NCBI RefSeq assembly: GCF_002014965.1 | Contig: NZ_MUXT01000001.1 | Coordinates: forward strand, 102,218-166,217 | Length of the DNA stretch: 64,000 nucleotides | Origin: Moraxella canis | Lineage (GTDB): Bacteria; Pseudomonadota; Gammaproteobacteria; Pseudomonadales; Moraxellaceae | Direction: 5' to 3' | Shown here: positions 33,107 to 43,742 of the stretch, piece after piece | Position numbering within the stretch: position 1 is the first letter of the stretch | How the letters are laid out: the number at the start of each line of letters is the position of its first letter | Notes under the pieces: generated by a model | The model's input: the letters and a program-made list of their open reading frames with translations, nothing else | Databases searched by the model: none | Told to the model about the DNA's origin: nothing | Made by a program: the position numbers and the translations under genes

Positions 33107-35547
33107 TAAAATACGCTACCAATTTGGAATTGTACAGTATCAGTTTCGTCAGTGTCTTTTTTGTTCAAGGCTTTGGCATAACTGATGGATAAAGGACCGA
33201 TCGGTGTATACCAAGTTGCACCAACGCCAGCACTATAACGCAATTCTTTATCTTGAGTGAGCAGCGGATAGTTATTCGCTCGAGCATTTTGTTCAGTCGT
33301 CGCTTTTGGATCTTCAAAACGTGTCAAATCAATGGTTTCTTTATCCATACCCGTGGTGTCAAACACCTGACCACCTTCAATAAAGATGACTGGACGCACT
33401 TGATCCACCCAGTCGCCCTTAAATGGCAATGGTAAAATTAACTCAGTGCCAAAGGTTGCCAAGGCGTTACCGCCAACAATTTCACCACGTGGGAAAGCCT
33501 GACCACGGCGTGCTGCCAAATATGCTTGAGAGCGCGGACCCAAAGAAGATTGGTCATAGCCACGCACCGAACCATAGCCCCCAGCATAAAAGTTTTCATA
33601 AAATGGCAGATCATTACCATAGCCAAGCTTGGCGTAGCCGCGTAGCACAGAGTCCTTAATAAATGGGCGATAAATATTGCCTTGATAGACAGCTTTTTGG
33701 TAGGTTTTATCACCAAAACCGAATGTCAAATCCACATTATGACTCATGCCTTTGGTTGGGAATACTGGTCGATCTAGGCTTGAGTAACTCCAGCCTAAAA
33801 TGGCATTATAGCTGGTATAGTCATTTTTAAAATCAGGGACGCCATTGGCATCAACTGAGATTTCACCGCCATCATCAATCAGCTGCTTAACATTGCTGAT
33901 ACCCATGAAGCGACCACCACGCACTTCAGTTTTATCGATATTTACACCTAGGCTTAATCGCTGATTTTCATCGATCGGATAGCCATAGCTTAATGAGCCG
34001 CCATAAGAGTCAAGCACATAGTTACTGATGTTCTTATCATCATACTTGGTTTTGCGATAATAACCATTTAAGCTTTGAGAGACGCCATTGACGGTAAAAT
34101 ATGGATCAGTCATGCCCAAGCTGTAAACTTCTCGCGTTTCAGAACGAGAAAATGACGCGTTAACACGATTACCTGTACCCATAAAATTACTTTGTGACAC
34201 ATCAAACTGGAAAGTCACACCGCCACTTTGAGAGTAGCCAGCAGCGATGGTCGACGAGCCTGATGGCTGTTCTTCTACCACAAAATTCACATCAATTTGA
34301 TCCGGCGAATTCGGCACCGGGCGAGTATCTACGGTCACATTTTTAAAGAAACCTGTACGCATTAGGCGTGCGCGTGACAGCTGAATCTTTTGGTTGGATG
34401 CCAATGCACCTTCAAGCTGACGCATCTCGCGGCGAAGCACTTCATCTTGGGTTTTAAAGTTACCCGTAAAATTAATCCGTCTTACATAAACAGGGCGCAC
34501 CGGATCAATATAATAATCCACATCTACCGTGCGTGTCTCATCATTAATGCGCGTCACAGGACGAATTTGGGCATAATAGTAGCCATCATCTCCAAATTTA
34601 GCACTGATACCACCTGTTGAGCTATCAAGTTTGGCTTGTGAGAATCCTTCTCCAGACTGAAACTCTAGTAGCTGCTGCAGCTCATCTTGGGTATAGGTAA
34701 TATTTCCCATAAACTGCGCTTGTCCGAAACGATACTGCTCACCTTCATCTAACGAGATCTCGATAAAGACGCGATTTTTGTCTTCGTTAATGTTAAGCTT
34801 GGCATCCTTAACCTCGAAGCGCACAAAGCCCGCATTCAGATATTTGGCGCGCAAGCTCTCCAAACTTGCAACCAATTTTTCTTGGGTGTAGCGGTCAGCT
34901 TTTGATAGTGGATTGATTTTGTTGTCTTTGATGGCAAGTTCATCAATCAAATCTGCATCGCTAAAATGTCGATTACCAATGATATTAATATCAACCACGC
35001 GCGCAGGCTTACCCTCAGCAAACGTCATATCAAGCTTGACACGATTGCCATCCATTAAGGTCTGTTTGACTGTGATTTCGGTATTATAGTAGCCTTGCGA
35101 CATGTATTGATTGGCAAGCTCAGTTTCAATCATCTGCACTGTGGCTTGCTTGAGCGGCTGACCGACAGCCAAGCCTGCATTTTTAAGACCTTCTTCCAAG
35201 CCATCTTTTGGAATTAAGCGATTTCCTTCAAAATTGATCTCAGCAATCAGCGGTCTTTCGGTGACTTGATAGATAATACGCCCTTCTTGATGATAGACCT
35301 GCACATCCGAAAAATTGCCTGTTGCGTACAGCGCTTTGACACCTTCAGCCAGCTTCGCTTCGCTCACCACTTGCCCCAAGCGAAACGGTAGCACGGTTTG
35401 CAAGCTTTCAATAGTCACTCGCTGCAAACCTGTGATGGCGATATCATTCGCCACAAAATCCGCCGCCTGCGCCTCAACCGACATCACCATCGTGACGGCG
35501 ATTGCGATTGCGCTGACCTGAAAACCTTTAAAATATGAATTACGCAT
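33106..35547 (-). CDS. bamA: Outer membrane protein assembly factor BamA
   Basis: BamA is the central beta-barrel of the BAM complex that folds outer membrane proteins. The upstream in-frame start is a TTG; the ATG at 35547 gives 813 residues and a clean signal peptide ending AQA (about residue 28). Five POTRA domains fill roughly residues 29-430, beginning DIAITGLQRV, and the barrel occupies the rest, with VRGY in the conserved loop-6 segment (GSVRGYDQSSLGPRS) and a terminal phenylalanine (QFQIGSVF), as required for BAM substrates. It sits between rseP and lpxD. Confidence 0.97.
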   Translation of the reverse strand: MRNSYFKGFQVSAIAIAVTMVMSVEAQAADFVANDIAITGLQRVTIESLQTVLPFRLGQVVSEAKLAEGVKALYATGNFSDVQVYHQEGRIIYQVTERPLIAEINFEGNRLIPKDGLEEGLKNAGLAVGQPLKQATVQMIETELANQYMSQGYYNTEITVKQTLMDGNRVKLDMTFAEGKPARVVDINIIGNRHFSDADLIDELAIKDNKINPLSKADRYTQEKLVASLESLRAKYLNAGFVRFEVKDAKLNINEDKNRVFIEISLDEGEQYRFGQAQFMGNITYTQDELQQLLEFQSGEGFSQAKLDSSTGGISAKFGDDGYYYAQIRPVTRINDETRTVDVDYYIDPVRPVYVRRINFTGNFKTQDEVLRREMRQLEGALASNQKIQLSRARLMRTGFFKNVTVDTRPVPNSPDQIDVNFVVEEQPSGSSTIAAGYSQSGGVTFQFDVSQSNFMGTGNRVNASFSRSETREVYSLGMTDPYFTVNGVSQSLNGYYRKTKYDDKNISNYVLDSYGGSLSYGYPIDENQRLSLGVNIDKTEVRGGRFMGISNVKQLIDDGGEISVDANGVPDFKNDYTSYNAILGWSYSSLDRPVFPTKGMSHNVDLTFGFGDKTYQKAVYQGNIYRPFIKDSVLRGYAKLGYGNDLPFYENFYAGGYGSVRGYDQSSLGPRSQAYLAARRGQAFPRGEIVGGNALATFGTELILPLPFKGDWVDQVRPVIFIEGGQVFDTTGMDKETIDLTRFEDPKATTEQNARANNYPLLTQDKELRYSAGVGATWYTPIGPLSISYAKALNKKDTDETDTVQFQIGSVF

Positions 35548-35720
35548 AAGTCTATCCAAACTTAATTTTAAAAATTTCTAAAAATAAGGCATAAAAATGT
35601 ATCAAAACTTTTCTACGCCCAAATTTATATTGTGTAAAGGTAAGCCAAAAAGTTAAATTTGGCAAGCATTTCAGTTTAAAAAATTCAAAATTTTTTGTTA
35701 AATGTTTGAAAAATCAAGAA

Positions 35721-37097
35721 TCAGCCAAATAACCGCATGATATCGTTACTGATTGCAAGCAACATGAAACAAAAAAGCAAAAGCGCGCCAAACTTAAAAG
35801 CACCCATCTGAATGGACTCACTCATCGGTTTACCCATGATTAGCTCATAGGTATAAAATACCAGATGACCACCATCTAATACCGGAATGGGCAGCAGATT
35901 GAGCACCGCTAGGCTTAAGCTGATAATCGCTGCCGTCGATAGCACTTCTTTAAATCCAAGCTCAAAACTGGTCTTAGATACCTCAGCGATGGTGATTGGT
36001 CCTGATAAATTTTCAATGCCAATCAGCCCTGTGATCATCTTGCCCATGGCATTTAGCGTCATGGCTGACAGATCGTATGTTCTTCGGATGGCTTGAGTGA
36101 ATGCCTCGCGAGCGCCATAGTGGATCGTCATACGGTATTCAGACGGGATGAGCTGATCTGAGTCGACCTTTGGACGAATGCCTAACTGCCCAACCACGCC
36201 GCTTCGCGTCTCAACAGCGCGAGGCATTAGTTTTAGATCAAGCGGCTCACCTTGACGCATGACTGTGACATGGAGCATGGTTTCTGGATTTTTTTGGATG
36301 ATCTGTGCGGCGCTCAGCCAGTCATTGATCGGTTCACCATTAATGGCGGTAAAGGCATCGCCGACCTGTAGTCCCATCATAGCACCTGCGCCATCAGCGA
36401 CCACCTCACCAACAATGGGCGCAATCACCGGCTGATAAGGCAGGACACCTAAACTATTCAAAGGATCATTAGGCTCACGGCGACCATCTGTCTGCTGCAT
36501 AAATCTTGCAACTTCAACCGACTCTTGGGCAATTTGACCGTCTCGCTCAATACCCACATGAATGGCAGTACTTTCACCCATCCGAGCAGCTAAGGCGTAT
36601 GCGGTTTCTTGCCATGTATCGACCGGCTTATCATCAATACTAATAATCTTATCGCCAACCACCAAACCACTGGCAGCAGCGGGCGAATCATCGATAATCT
36701 TACCGATACGCGTATTAAGCTGCTCGCTGGGAAATAAAAACAACACCCAAAATAAACCAATGGCAATTAAAAAATTCATCACAGGACCGGCTGCGACGAT
36801 GGCAATTTTCTTAAGGGGATGCTGATGATCAAACGCCACAGATTTTAGCTCATCAGGCACAGTCTCACTGCGCCCATCTAGCATTTTGACATAACCACCA
36901 AGCGGAATGGCGGCAAGTTGATACTGTATCCCTGATCGCTTGGAAGTCCACCCAAACAGCTTGGGTCCAAAACCAATAGAATAAGTCTGCACCTGCACGC
37001 CGCACAATCGAGCAACGATATAATGTCCAAACTCATGTAAAGCAACCAAAGGACCAAGCACACAGATTGCCGCAAAAATCATGTACAAAGCAGTCAT
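35721..37097 (-). CDS. rseP: Site-2 zinc metalloprotease RseP
   Basis: RseP cleaves membrane-spanning anti-sigma factors and remnant signal peptides inside the inner membrane. The 458-residue protein has the zinc site HEFGH at residues 21-25 and the third ligand in NLLPIPVLDGGHLVFY near residue 395-410. Two PDZ domains lie in the periplasmic part (about 110-300), with VVGDKIISIDDKPVD and LQVGDAFTAINGEPIN as ligand loops. Its start overlaps the dxr stop by four bases (ATGA). Confidence 0.98.
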   Translation of the reverse strand: MTALYMIFAAICVLGPLVALHEFGHYIVARLCGVQVQTYSIGFGPKLFGWTSKRSGIQYQLAAIPLGGYVKMLDGRSETVPDELKSVAFDHQHPLKKIAIVAAGPVMNFLIAIGLFWVLFLFPSEQLNTRIGKIIDDSPAAASGLVVGDKIISIDDKPVDTWQETAYALAARMGESTAIHVGIERDGQIAQESVEVARFMQQTDGRREPNDPLNSLGVLPYQPVIAPIVGEVVADGAGAMMGLQVGDAFTAINGEPINDWLSAAQIIQKNPETMLHVTVMRQGEPLDLKLMPRAVETRSGVVGQLGIRPKVDSDQLIPSEYRMTIHYGAREAFTQAIRRTYDLSAMTLNAMGKMITGLIGIENLSGPITIAEVSKTSFELGFKEVLSTAAIISLSLAVLNLLPIPVLDGGHLVFYTYELIMGKPMSESIQMGAFKFGALLLFCFMLLAISNDIMRLFG

Positions 37098-38338
37098 AGA
37101 TCACCGCCTTTGTTAAGCTCGTTTACTTTGGCTTCGGCAGCTTTTCTTACTGTGTTATCCATCAAGAGTATACGCTCAAGCCCAAATTTTTCATCGGCAA
37201 AATCTTGTGAATATTTTTCAATGATCAAAGGATCATTCAGGCAAGCTTCGACAATAAGTGCGATGTCGGTCAAGCGTATGCGCTCTGCCAAAAACGCCGC
37301 CACAGCGATTTCATTGGCTGCATTGAGTGTGATACATGCGCCTGTACCAAGTTTTGCCGCTTGTCTTGCCAGTTTTAAGCAGCCAAATTTTTCTAGATCT
37401 GGCGCCAAGAATTTAAGTTCGCTTAATTGGTACAAATCAAGACTGCTAACCCCAGCATCGATGCGCTCAGGATAGGCGAGCGCATGCGCAATGGGCGTTT
37501 TCATATCTGGGCTGCCAAGCTGAGCCAAAAAACTGCCGTCTATGTACTCAACCAAGGAATGCACAACGCTATTAGGATGAATCACCACCTTGATTTGATC
37601 TTCTTTAAGATCAAATAAATGACACGCTTCAATCAGTTCAAGCCCTTTATTCATCATGGTGGCAGAATCAATGGAAATTTTTTGACCCATTGACCAATTA
37701 GGATGGTTCACCGCTTCTTTGACGCTGGCATTTTGCATTTGTTCGATTGATTTATCCAAAAATCCCCCACCAGAAGCGGTTAGCCAAAGCTGCTTAATAC
37801 CGTACATCGGCTCATGTATGGCGGTGTTATCGGCTTGAATGGCGGCAGGTAAGCATTGATAAATGGCATTATGCTCTGAATCGATCGGCAAAATGGTTGC
37901 GCCATGTTTTTTTGCCGTTTTCGTCACCAAATCACCTGCCATCACAAGCGACTCTTTATTAGCAAGCAAAATTCGCTTACCTGTGCGTGCAGCCGCCAAT
38001 GTGGACGACAGACCCGCTGCGCCGACAATGGCTGCCACCACCGTATCCACCGCATCATCACTGGCAATCTCAATCAAACCGTCATCGCCTGAAAGCACAA
38101 TGGTGTCCAAGCCTGCCTCGGCAACTTTTTGACTAAGCAGAGCATGATTATCAGGCGAAGTGCAAATTTTGGCAGGGTGAAACTCAAGCGCCAAATCCAG
38201 TAACTTATCAACACGCCCAAACCCTGTCAGCGCATGAATGCGATAACGATCGGGATACTGTCGGATAATCTGCAGCGTACTATCACCGATTGAGCCTGTC
38301 GCTCCCAGCACTGCCAAAGATTGAGGGGTGCTATTCAT
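37094..38338 (-). CDS. dxr: 1-deoxy-D-xylulose 5-phosphate reductoisomerase
   Basis: Dxr converts deoxyxylulose phosphate to methylerythritol phosphate with NADPH, the second step of non-mevalonate isoprenoid synthesis; its product line feeds UppS. The ATG at 38338 is chosen because AAGGA lies six bases upstream; the ATG at 38344 is too close. The 414-residue protein has the NADPH loop LGATGSIGDSTL, GKRILLANKESLVMAG near the middle and the metal ligands in IDSEHNAIYQCL. Confidence 0.97.
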   Translation of the reverse strand: MNSTPQSLAVLGATGSIGDSTLQIIRQYPDRYRIHALTGFGRVDKLLDLALEFHPAKICTSPDNHALLSQKVAEAGLDTIVLSGDDGLIEIASDDAVDTVVAAIVGAAGLSSTLAAARTGKRILLANKESLVMAGDLVTKTAKKHGATILPIDSEHNAIYQCLPAAIQADNTAIHEPMYGIKQLWLTASGGGFLDKSIEQMQNASVKEAVNHPNWSMGQKISIDSATMMNKGLELIEACHLFDLKEDQIKVVIHPNSVVHSLVEYIDGSFLAQLGSPDMKTPIAHALAYPERIDAGVSSLDLYQLSELKFLAPDLEKFGCLKLARQAAKLGTGACITLNAANEIAVAAFLAERIRLTDIALIVEACLNDPLIIEKYSQDFADEKFGLERILLMDNTVRKAAEAKVNELNKGGDL

Positions 38339-38389
38339 TACCATCCTTAAATTCTGCTTTGATTATTAAAAGTGATTCGGTAGAAAAGA

Positions 38390-39238
38390 TCAAAAAGGAA
38401 TGCGCATGGCTGCAAAATGCATTTTTACCCAAATTTCTGTAAAAATACCAAGCTTTAATAATAGCCAAAAACCAAAAGCAAACACCGGCGTGGCTGAAAG
38501 CAGCGAATCAATCCGATCCAAAACACCGCCATGCCCTGGTAGAATCGTCCCAGAATCCTTGATACCTGCGCGGCGCTTGAGCATGGATTCAAACAAATCG
38601 CCCAGCACACTGGCAAGCACAGTCAGCCAAGACAAAATCAAGAACAGTGCCAAAGTCATGCCAGACAGCTGCAGATAGTTACCCACCAAAATGGTAACCA
38701 CCCCAGAGACTGCCAAGCCGCCATATAAGCCTTCTATGCTTTTATTTGGTGATACATTTGGCGCCATTTTTCGTTTGCCAAATTTTCTGCCAACAAAATA
38801 AGCCCCGCTGTCTGCACACCATACCAACAAAAATACATACATCAGCCACCAAGGCGACATCTGCCAAAGCCCATACATCGCAGTGATGGCAGCGGTGAGA
38901 ATGACTGCACCCATGTACACCAGTCGCCTACCATACCATTTTTCTTTATCAGGATATTGAAATACCCAAGCAGTTGCCATCACCCAAATACCTAGCGACG
39001 CCGCCCACCAAAACACCCAAGTCCAAGGCACCAAAATCGACAGCATCGTAATGAGTAATACCGCCAAAATAAACTGTGCTGGCTGCTTCCACTTTGGCAT
39101 GAGTTTCGTCCATTCATGTGCAGCGATCAAGACGCCGATCGCCAACAGCGGCAACACAAAAATCGGCATTGAGCTTGCAAATAATGCAAACCCAACAATT
39201 ACAACCAAAACAATCGCCGTTTTTATTCGTTGCCACAT
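38390..39238 (-). CDS. cdsA: Phosphatidate cytidylyltransferase
   Basis: CdsA makes CDP-diacylglycerol from phosphatidate and CTP, the branch point of phospholipid synthesis. The upstream in-frame start is a TTG; the ATG at 39238 has AAGGA before it and gives 282 residues. About eight membrane helices and the complete signature SMLKRRAGIKDSGTILPGHG continuing GVLDRIDS near the C terminus identify it. Part of the frr-uppS-cdsA-dxr-rseP order common to many proteobacteria. Confidence 0.97.
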   Translation of the reverse strand: MWQRIKTAIVLVVIVGFALFASSMPIFVLPLLAIGVLIAAHEWTKLMPKWKQPAQFILAVLLITMLSILVPWTWVFWWAASLGIWVMATAWVFQYPDKEKWYGRRLVYMGAVILTAAITAMYGLWQMSPWWLMYVFLLVWCADSGAYFVGRKFGKRKMAPNVSPNKSIEGLYGGLAVSGVVTILVGNYLQLSGMTLALFLILSWLTVLASVLGDLFESMLKRRAGIKDSGTILPGHGGVLDRIDSLLSATPVFAFGFWLLLKLGIFTEIWVKMHFAAMRIPF

Positions 39239-39297
39239 AGCTAAAACATCCTTGCAAAGGGTTATCAATTTTAAAGCGCTTAAAAAATCACTTCAGC

Positions 39298-40050
39298 TTA
39301 GCGCTCGGCTTTTTGGACCTGTTCGCTAGTCATACCAAATCGGCGCTCTCGACCAGCAAAAATACGGATCATCTCATCGAGCTCATCACAGCCAAACTCA
39401 GGCCACAATGTGGGCGTAAAAAATAACTCAGCATACGCCGCTTGCCAGAGTAAAAAATTTGAAATGCGGTACTCGCCGCCTGTACGGATAAGCATATCCA
39501 CTGGTGGCAAATCAGCCAATTCCAGCTGCGCGCCGATCGTCTGAGCATCAATACTATCAGCGCAAAGCTTGCCTGCCTCAACTTGTTTGGCAACTTTTTT
39601 AGCGGCATTGGCAATGTCCCACTGCCCGCCGTAGCTGATGGCGATCACCAAAGTCATCGCATCAAAATGCGCAGTCTTTGCTTCTGCTTCTGCCATAAGT
39701 TTTGCCAAATCATCAGAAAGCTGGCTACGATCCCCAATAAAACGCAAGCGAATGCGATACTGATTCATGCGTGGTAGCTGTTCATAAATGGTCTGAGACA
39801 AAAGGCGCATCAAAAGATCCACCTCATCTTTTGGACGCGCCCAATTCTCGCTTGAAAATGCAAACACCGTCAGAGCCTGAACCCCTATAGCCAAACAATG
39901 CTCAACAATCGGATCAAGCGCATCTTTGCCTGCCACATGACCTGCACCTGTTGCCAGCTGTTTGGATTTACCAAAGCGGTTGTTACCATCCATAATGATG
40001 GCAATATGCTTGGGAATGGTGGGCAAAGAGGCACAAATTTGGGTTGTCAT
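39298..40050 (-). CDS. uppS: Isoprenyl transferase (undecaprenyl diphosphate synthase)
   Basis: UppS elongates farnesyl diphosphate to undecaprenyl diphosphate, the lipid carrier for peptidoglycan and O-antigen. The 250-residue protein has the catalytic Asp21 in IIMDGNNRFGKSK, FAFSSENWARP near 92-103 and RTGGEYRISNFLLWQ near 194-208, all signature regions. The common NRWAK is NRFGK here. Length is normal. Confidence 0.98.
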   Translation of the reverse strand: MTTQICASLPTIPKHIAIIMDGNNRFGKSKQLATGAGHVAGKDALDPIVEHCLAIGVQALTVFAFSSENWARPKDEVDLLMRLLSQTIYEQLPRMNQYRIRLRFIGDRSQLSDDLAKLMAEAEAKTAHFDAMTLVIAISYGGQWDIANAAKKVAKQVEAGKLCADSIDAQTIGAQLELADLPPVDMLIRTGGEYRISNFLLWQAAYAELFFTPTLWPEFGCDELDEMIRIFAGRERRFGMTSEQVQKAER

Positions 40051-40151
40051 GGTGTTACATTACCGTCATTTAAATCTAAATTTAATCCAAATAAATGAAT
40101 AACATGGATAAAGAAAACTCCTTATCCATGCCATATCTCACTTATAATCAA

Positions 40152-40706
40152 TCACACTTCCATCAGCTCGCTTTCTTTTTTCTCAAGACGGCTATCAATG
40201 GTTGCGATAAATTTATCGGTCAATTTTTGAACATCGTCAGCGGCGCGGCGCTCATCATCTTCAGAGATCTCTTTTTCTTTTAGAAGATCTTTAATATCGC
40301 TTAGCATATCGCGGCGAATATTACGCACCGATACGCGCGCTTGCTCAGCATCAGCACGAGCAATTTTTTGCATATCGCGGCGAGTTTCTTCGGTCAATGC
40401 TGGCATCGGAACGCGGATCACATCGGCAGTCATCGGATTTAAACCCAAATCTGCCTCACGGATTGCTTTATCAACCGCTTGCACCATTGAGCGGTCAAAA
40501 GGCTGTACCAATAATGTGCGGCTATCTTCCACGTTAATGCTCGCCACCTGGTTTAGTGGTGTGTCAGAGCCATAATAGCTCACCATCACACCTGACAAAA
40601 CGCCAGGGTGCGCGCGTCCTGTGCGAAGTTTACCAAAGGCACCTTCAAGGGCTTCAATGGATTTTTGCATACGGCTTTCGCCATCTTTTTTAATATCATT
40701 AATCAT
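40152..40706 (-). CDS. frr: Ribosome recycling factor
   Basis: RRF splits post-termination ribosomes with EF-G. The 184-residue protein has the typical [13 protein letters not shown] near residues 26-38, [14 protein letters not shown], and the C-terminal [20 protein letters not shown] helix. It follows pyrH by 48 bases, the usual order. Confidence 0.98.
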   Translation of the reverse strand: MINDIKKDGESRMQKSIEALEGAFGKLRTGRAHPGVLSGVMVSYYGSDTPLNQVASINVEDSRTLLVQPFDRSMVQAVDKAIREADLGLNPMTADVIRVPMPALTEETRRDMQKIARADAEQARVSVRNIRRDMLSDIKDLLKEKEISEDDERRAADDVQKLTDKFIATIDSRLEKKESELMEV

Positions 40707-40754
40707 AAAATTTCCTTAACTATCAAACATTCAATTAATACAAACCGCGGTCAA

Positions 40755-41480
40755 TCAGTGATACACTCGTGTACCTTCAGCTTCGCCCATGACGACATTA
40801 AGCAGTGCATTGGGTTTATTCATGTCAAAGACTTGCAGCGGTACATTGTGTTCACGGCACAAAGCAATCGCGGTCAGATCCATCACGCCCAATTTTTTCT
40901 CGAGCACTTCATCAAAGCTTAGACTATCGAATTTTATTGCATCTTCATGCGTAGATGGATCCTTATCATACACACCATCAACTTTGGTGGCTTTTAAGAT
41001 CAGACCTGCTTCAATCTCAATACCACGCAAACATGCTGCAGTATCTGTGGTAAAAAATGGATTGCCCGTTCCTGCCACAAAAATACATACCTCGCCATTG
41101 TTCAGATGGCGAATGGCGTCACGGCTAGAATACGATTCTACCACCGTATCAATGGCGATCGCTGACATCAAGCGAGTTTTGATATTGCGGCGCACCAAGG
41201 CATCACGCATCGCCAGACCATTCATGACGGTTGCGAGCATCCCCATCTGATCGCCCGTAACACGACCAACCAAGCCTTGCTTTTGTAGGGTGCTGCCACG
41301 ATACAGATTACCGCCACCGACGACGATGCCCACTTGCACACCCAACCCACGAAGATGGGCGATGGATAGGCTCATTTGATCCAAAATATTAGCATCAATA
41401 CCCATATCACGACCGCCAGCCAGCGCCTCGCCCGACAGTTTTAATAAAATGCGTGAAAATTGTGGATTTTTATCAGACAT
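40755..41480 (-). CDS. pyrH: UMP kinase
   Basis: PyrH phosphorylates UMP to UDP. The 241-residue protein starts with [13 protein letters not shown] (residues 11-23) and has [13 protein letters not shown] and [13 protein letters not shown], all conserved in the bacterial enzyme. It heads the pyrH-frr-uppS cluster; rpsB and tsf, which normally precede pyrH, are absent and replaced by tkt beyond a 200-base gap containing the tkt terminator. Confidence 0.98.
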   Translation of the reverse strand: MSDKNPQFSRILLKLSGEALAGGRDMGIDANILDQMSLSIAHLRGLGVQVGIVVGGGNLYRGSTLQKQGLVGRVTGDQMGMLATVMNGLAMRDALVRRNIKTRLMSAIAIDTVVESYSSRDAIRHLNNGEVCIFVAGTGNPFFTTDTAACLRGIEIEAGLILKATKVDGVYDKDPSTHEDAIKFDSLSFDEVLEKKLGVMDLTAIALCREHNVPLQVFDMNKPNALLNVVMGEAEGTRVYH

Positions 41481-41631
41481 ACAGCCCCCAAGCTGATTAA
41501 AGTGGCTTATTTAGCCTTTACAAAATTAGGACATATTGCCCTAATTTTAGCATATTTCATCAATCTTTGATACTGATAAATCATGAGCAATCTGATCTTA
41601 TCATTACTTAAACCACTTCTTAAATTAAAAC

Positions 41632-41665
41632 AAAAAAATCGGATGCATCAACTCACCCGATTTTT
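41632..41665 (-). terminator. Terminator after tkt
   Basis: On the minus strand AAAAATCGG pairs with CCGATTTTT around 14 bases and continues into T residues, about 20 bases after the tkt stop. Confidence 0.82.
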
Positions 41666-41686
41666 AAATGTCTTGCGATTAAATGG

Positions 41687-43675
41687 TTAAAGCAAAGAAT
41701 TTACCGCCTCTACCACCGCTTGCGCTGTGATGCCAAAATGCTCAAACAGTGCCTTGGCAGGTGCAGACTCCCCAAATGTGGTCATGCCAATGACCTTACC
41801 ATCTAAGCCGACGAACTTATACCAATAATCGGTGATCGCCGCTTCGACAGCAACGCGCGCACGAACATCAGATGGCAGCACGCTTTCGATATAATCGCGA
41901 TCCTGCTTCACAAAAATTTCAGCACATGGCATAGAAACCACACGCACGCCTTCTAGCTGCTCATACGCTTGCATCGCAAGCTCAACTTCAGAACCTGTTG
42001 CAATGATAATCGCGCGCAATTCGCCTTTTTCGGGCGCTAAAACATATCCGCCTTTTTCGATGTTTTTAATTTGTTCATCGCTGCGTGCTTGGAATGCCAG
42101 ATTTTGACGAGATAAAATCAGTGATGATGGCGCGGTGTCTGTTTTTAGTGCCATTTTCCATGCCACTGCTGTCTCAACCGTATCACAAGGACGCCACACA
42201 AAATGATTTGGGGTCATGCGTAAATTGGCAATCTGCTCGACAGGCTGGTGCGTTGGACCATCTTCACCCAGACCGATGGAGTCATGAGTATAGACATTAA
42301 TCACGCGCTGCTTCATCAGCGATGACATACGCACGGCATTACGCGCATATTCCATGAACATCAAAAATGTCGCTGTGTAAGGGATAAATCCGCCATGCAG
42401 TGCCACGCCATTGGCAATCGCTGTCATGCCAAATTCACGCACGCCATAATGGACATAGTTACCATCAGCGTGATCTTGAACGCCTTTGGCACCTGACCAC
42501 AAGGTCAGATTTGAGCCTGCAAGGTCAGCTGAACCACCCAAGATTTCAGGCAAGTTCGGCGCAAGCGCTGCTATGGCATTTTGGCTGGCTTTACGCGTGG
42601 CGATACTTTCTGCTTTTTGAGCACAGGTTTGGATAAACTCGTCCGCCAATTGATCAAAATTCTCAGGCAGCTCGCCACTTAAGCGGCGTAAAAGCTCGGC
42701 AGCTTCTGTAGGATATTTGGCTTCATAATCATTAAATTGCGCTCTCCAAGCGGCTTCATCGGCTTCACCTTTGGCAGTGGCATCCCACGCCTGATAGACA
42801 TCATCAGAGATGATGAACGGTGTGGCGTCCGCCCAACCAATCTCGGTGCGCGTCAAAGTAATCTCATCTAAGCCCAAAGGTGCGCCGTGACTGATTTCTT
42901 TGCCTTGTTTATTCGGTGAGCCCAAGCCAATGATCGTTTTACAAATGATAAGCGTCGGCTTGGCTGATTCAGCTCTGGCTTCTTTGGTGGCTTCGCGGAT
43001 GGCATCTGAATCATGTCCATCGACTTTTAATACTTGCCAGCCATAGGCTTCAAATCGCTTGGCAGTGTCGTCCGAAAACCAACCTTCAACCTCACCATCA
43101 ATTGAGATGCCGTTATCATCATAATAAGCAATCAGTTTGCCAAGCCCCAAAGTACCTGCCAATGAGCACGCTTCATGACTGACACCTTCCATCAAGCAGC
43201 CATCGCCCAAAAACGCATAGGTAAAATGATCAATGATCGCGTTGTCAGGTTTGTTAAATTGCGCTGCCAAAGTCTTTTCGGCCAAAGCAAAGCCTACCGC
43301 GTTGGCAATCCCTTGACCCAAAGGTCCTGTCGTCGTCTCGATGCCATCAGCATAACCGTATTCAGGATGCCCTGCTGTTTTTGAATGTAGCTGACGGAAA
43401 TTTTTAAGATCATCAATGCTCAAATCATAGCCAGTCAAATGCAGTAACGCATACAGCAGCATAGAGCCATGACCATTAGATAGCACGAAACGGTCACGGT
43501 TTGCCCATTTGGCATTCTTTGGGTTGTGGCGCAAAAACTCTCGCCACAGCACTTCTGCGATATCCGCCATACCCATCGGTGCGCCCGGGTGACCTGAGTT
43601 GGCTTGTTGGACGGCATCCATCGCAAGAATACGGATGGCGTTGGCGTTATGGCGTTGGTTAAGTTCGATTGGCAT
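41687..43675 (-). CDS. tkt: Transketolase
   Basis: Transketolase moves two-carbon units between sugar phosphates in the pentose phosphate pathway with thiamine diphosphate. The ATG at 43675 gives [15 protein letters not shown] and 662 residues, the usual length; the longer frame adds only six residues. [17 protein letters not shown] near residue 27-43, [13 protein letters not shown] near 156-168 (thiamine-binding) and [14 protein letters not shown] near 462-475 are signature segments. Its terminator and extended -10 promoter make it monocistronic. Confidence 0.98.
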   Translation of the reverse strand: MPIELNQRHNANAIRILAMDAVQQANSGHPGAPMGMADIAEVLWREFLRHNPKNAKWANRDRFVLSNGHGSMLLYALLHLTGYDLSIDDLKNFRQLHSKTAGHPEYGYADGIETTTGPLGQGIANAVGFALAEKTLAAQFNKPDNAIIDHFTYAFLGDGCLMEGVSHEACSLAGTLGLGKLIAYYDDNGISIDGEVEGWFSDDTAKRFEAYGWQVLKVDGHDSDAIREATKEARAESAKPTLIICKTIIGLGSPNKQGKEISHGAPLGLDEITLTRTEIGWADATPFIISDDVYQAWDATAKGEADEAAWRAQFNDYEAKYPTEAAELLRRLSGELPENFDQLADEFIQTCAQKAESIATRKASQNAIAALAPNLPEILGGSADLAGSNLTLWSGAKGVQDHADGNYVHYGVREFGMTAIANGVALHGGFIPYTATFLMFMEYARNAVRMSSLMKQRVINVYTHDSIGLGEDGPTHQPVEQIANLRMTPNHFVWRPCDTVETAVAWKMALKTDTAPSSLILSRQNLAFQARSDEQIKNIEKGGYVLAPEKGELRAIIIATGSEVELAMQAYEQLEGVRVVSMPCAEIFVKQDRDYIESVLPSDVRARVAVEAAITDYWYKFVGLDGKVIGMTTFGESAPAKALFEHFGITAQAVVEAVNSLL

Positions 43676-43705
43676 CAGCGAAGTTCCTAACAAAAAATTT
43701 GCTCA

Positions 43706-43714
43706 ATTATATCA
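43706..43714 (-). promoter_or_regulatory. Extended -10 promoter candidate of tkt
   Basis: On the minus strand TGA-TATAAT lies about 32 bases before tkt; no clear -35 box. Confidence 0.45.
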
Positions 43715-43742
43715 TATTTTCAGTATTTTTGGGTTCTGAAAT

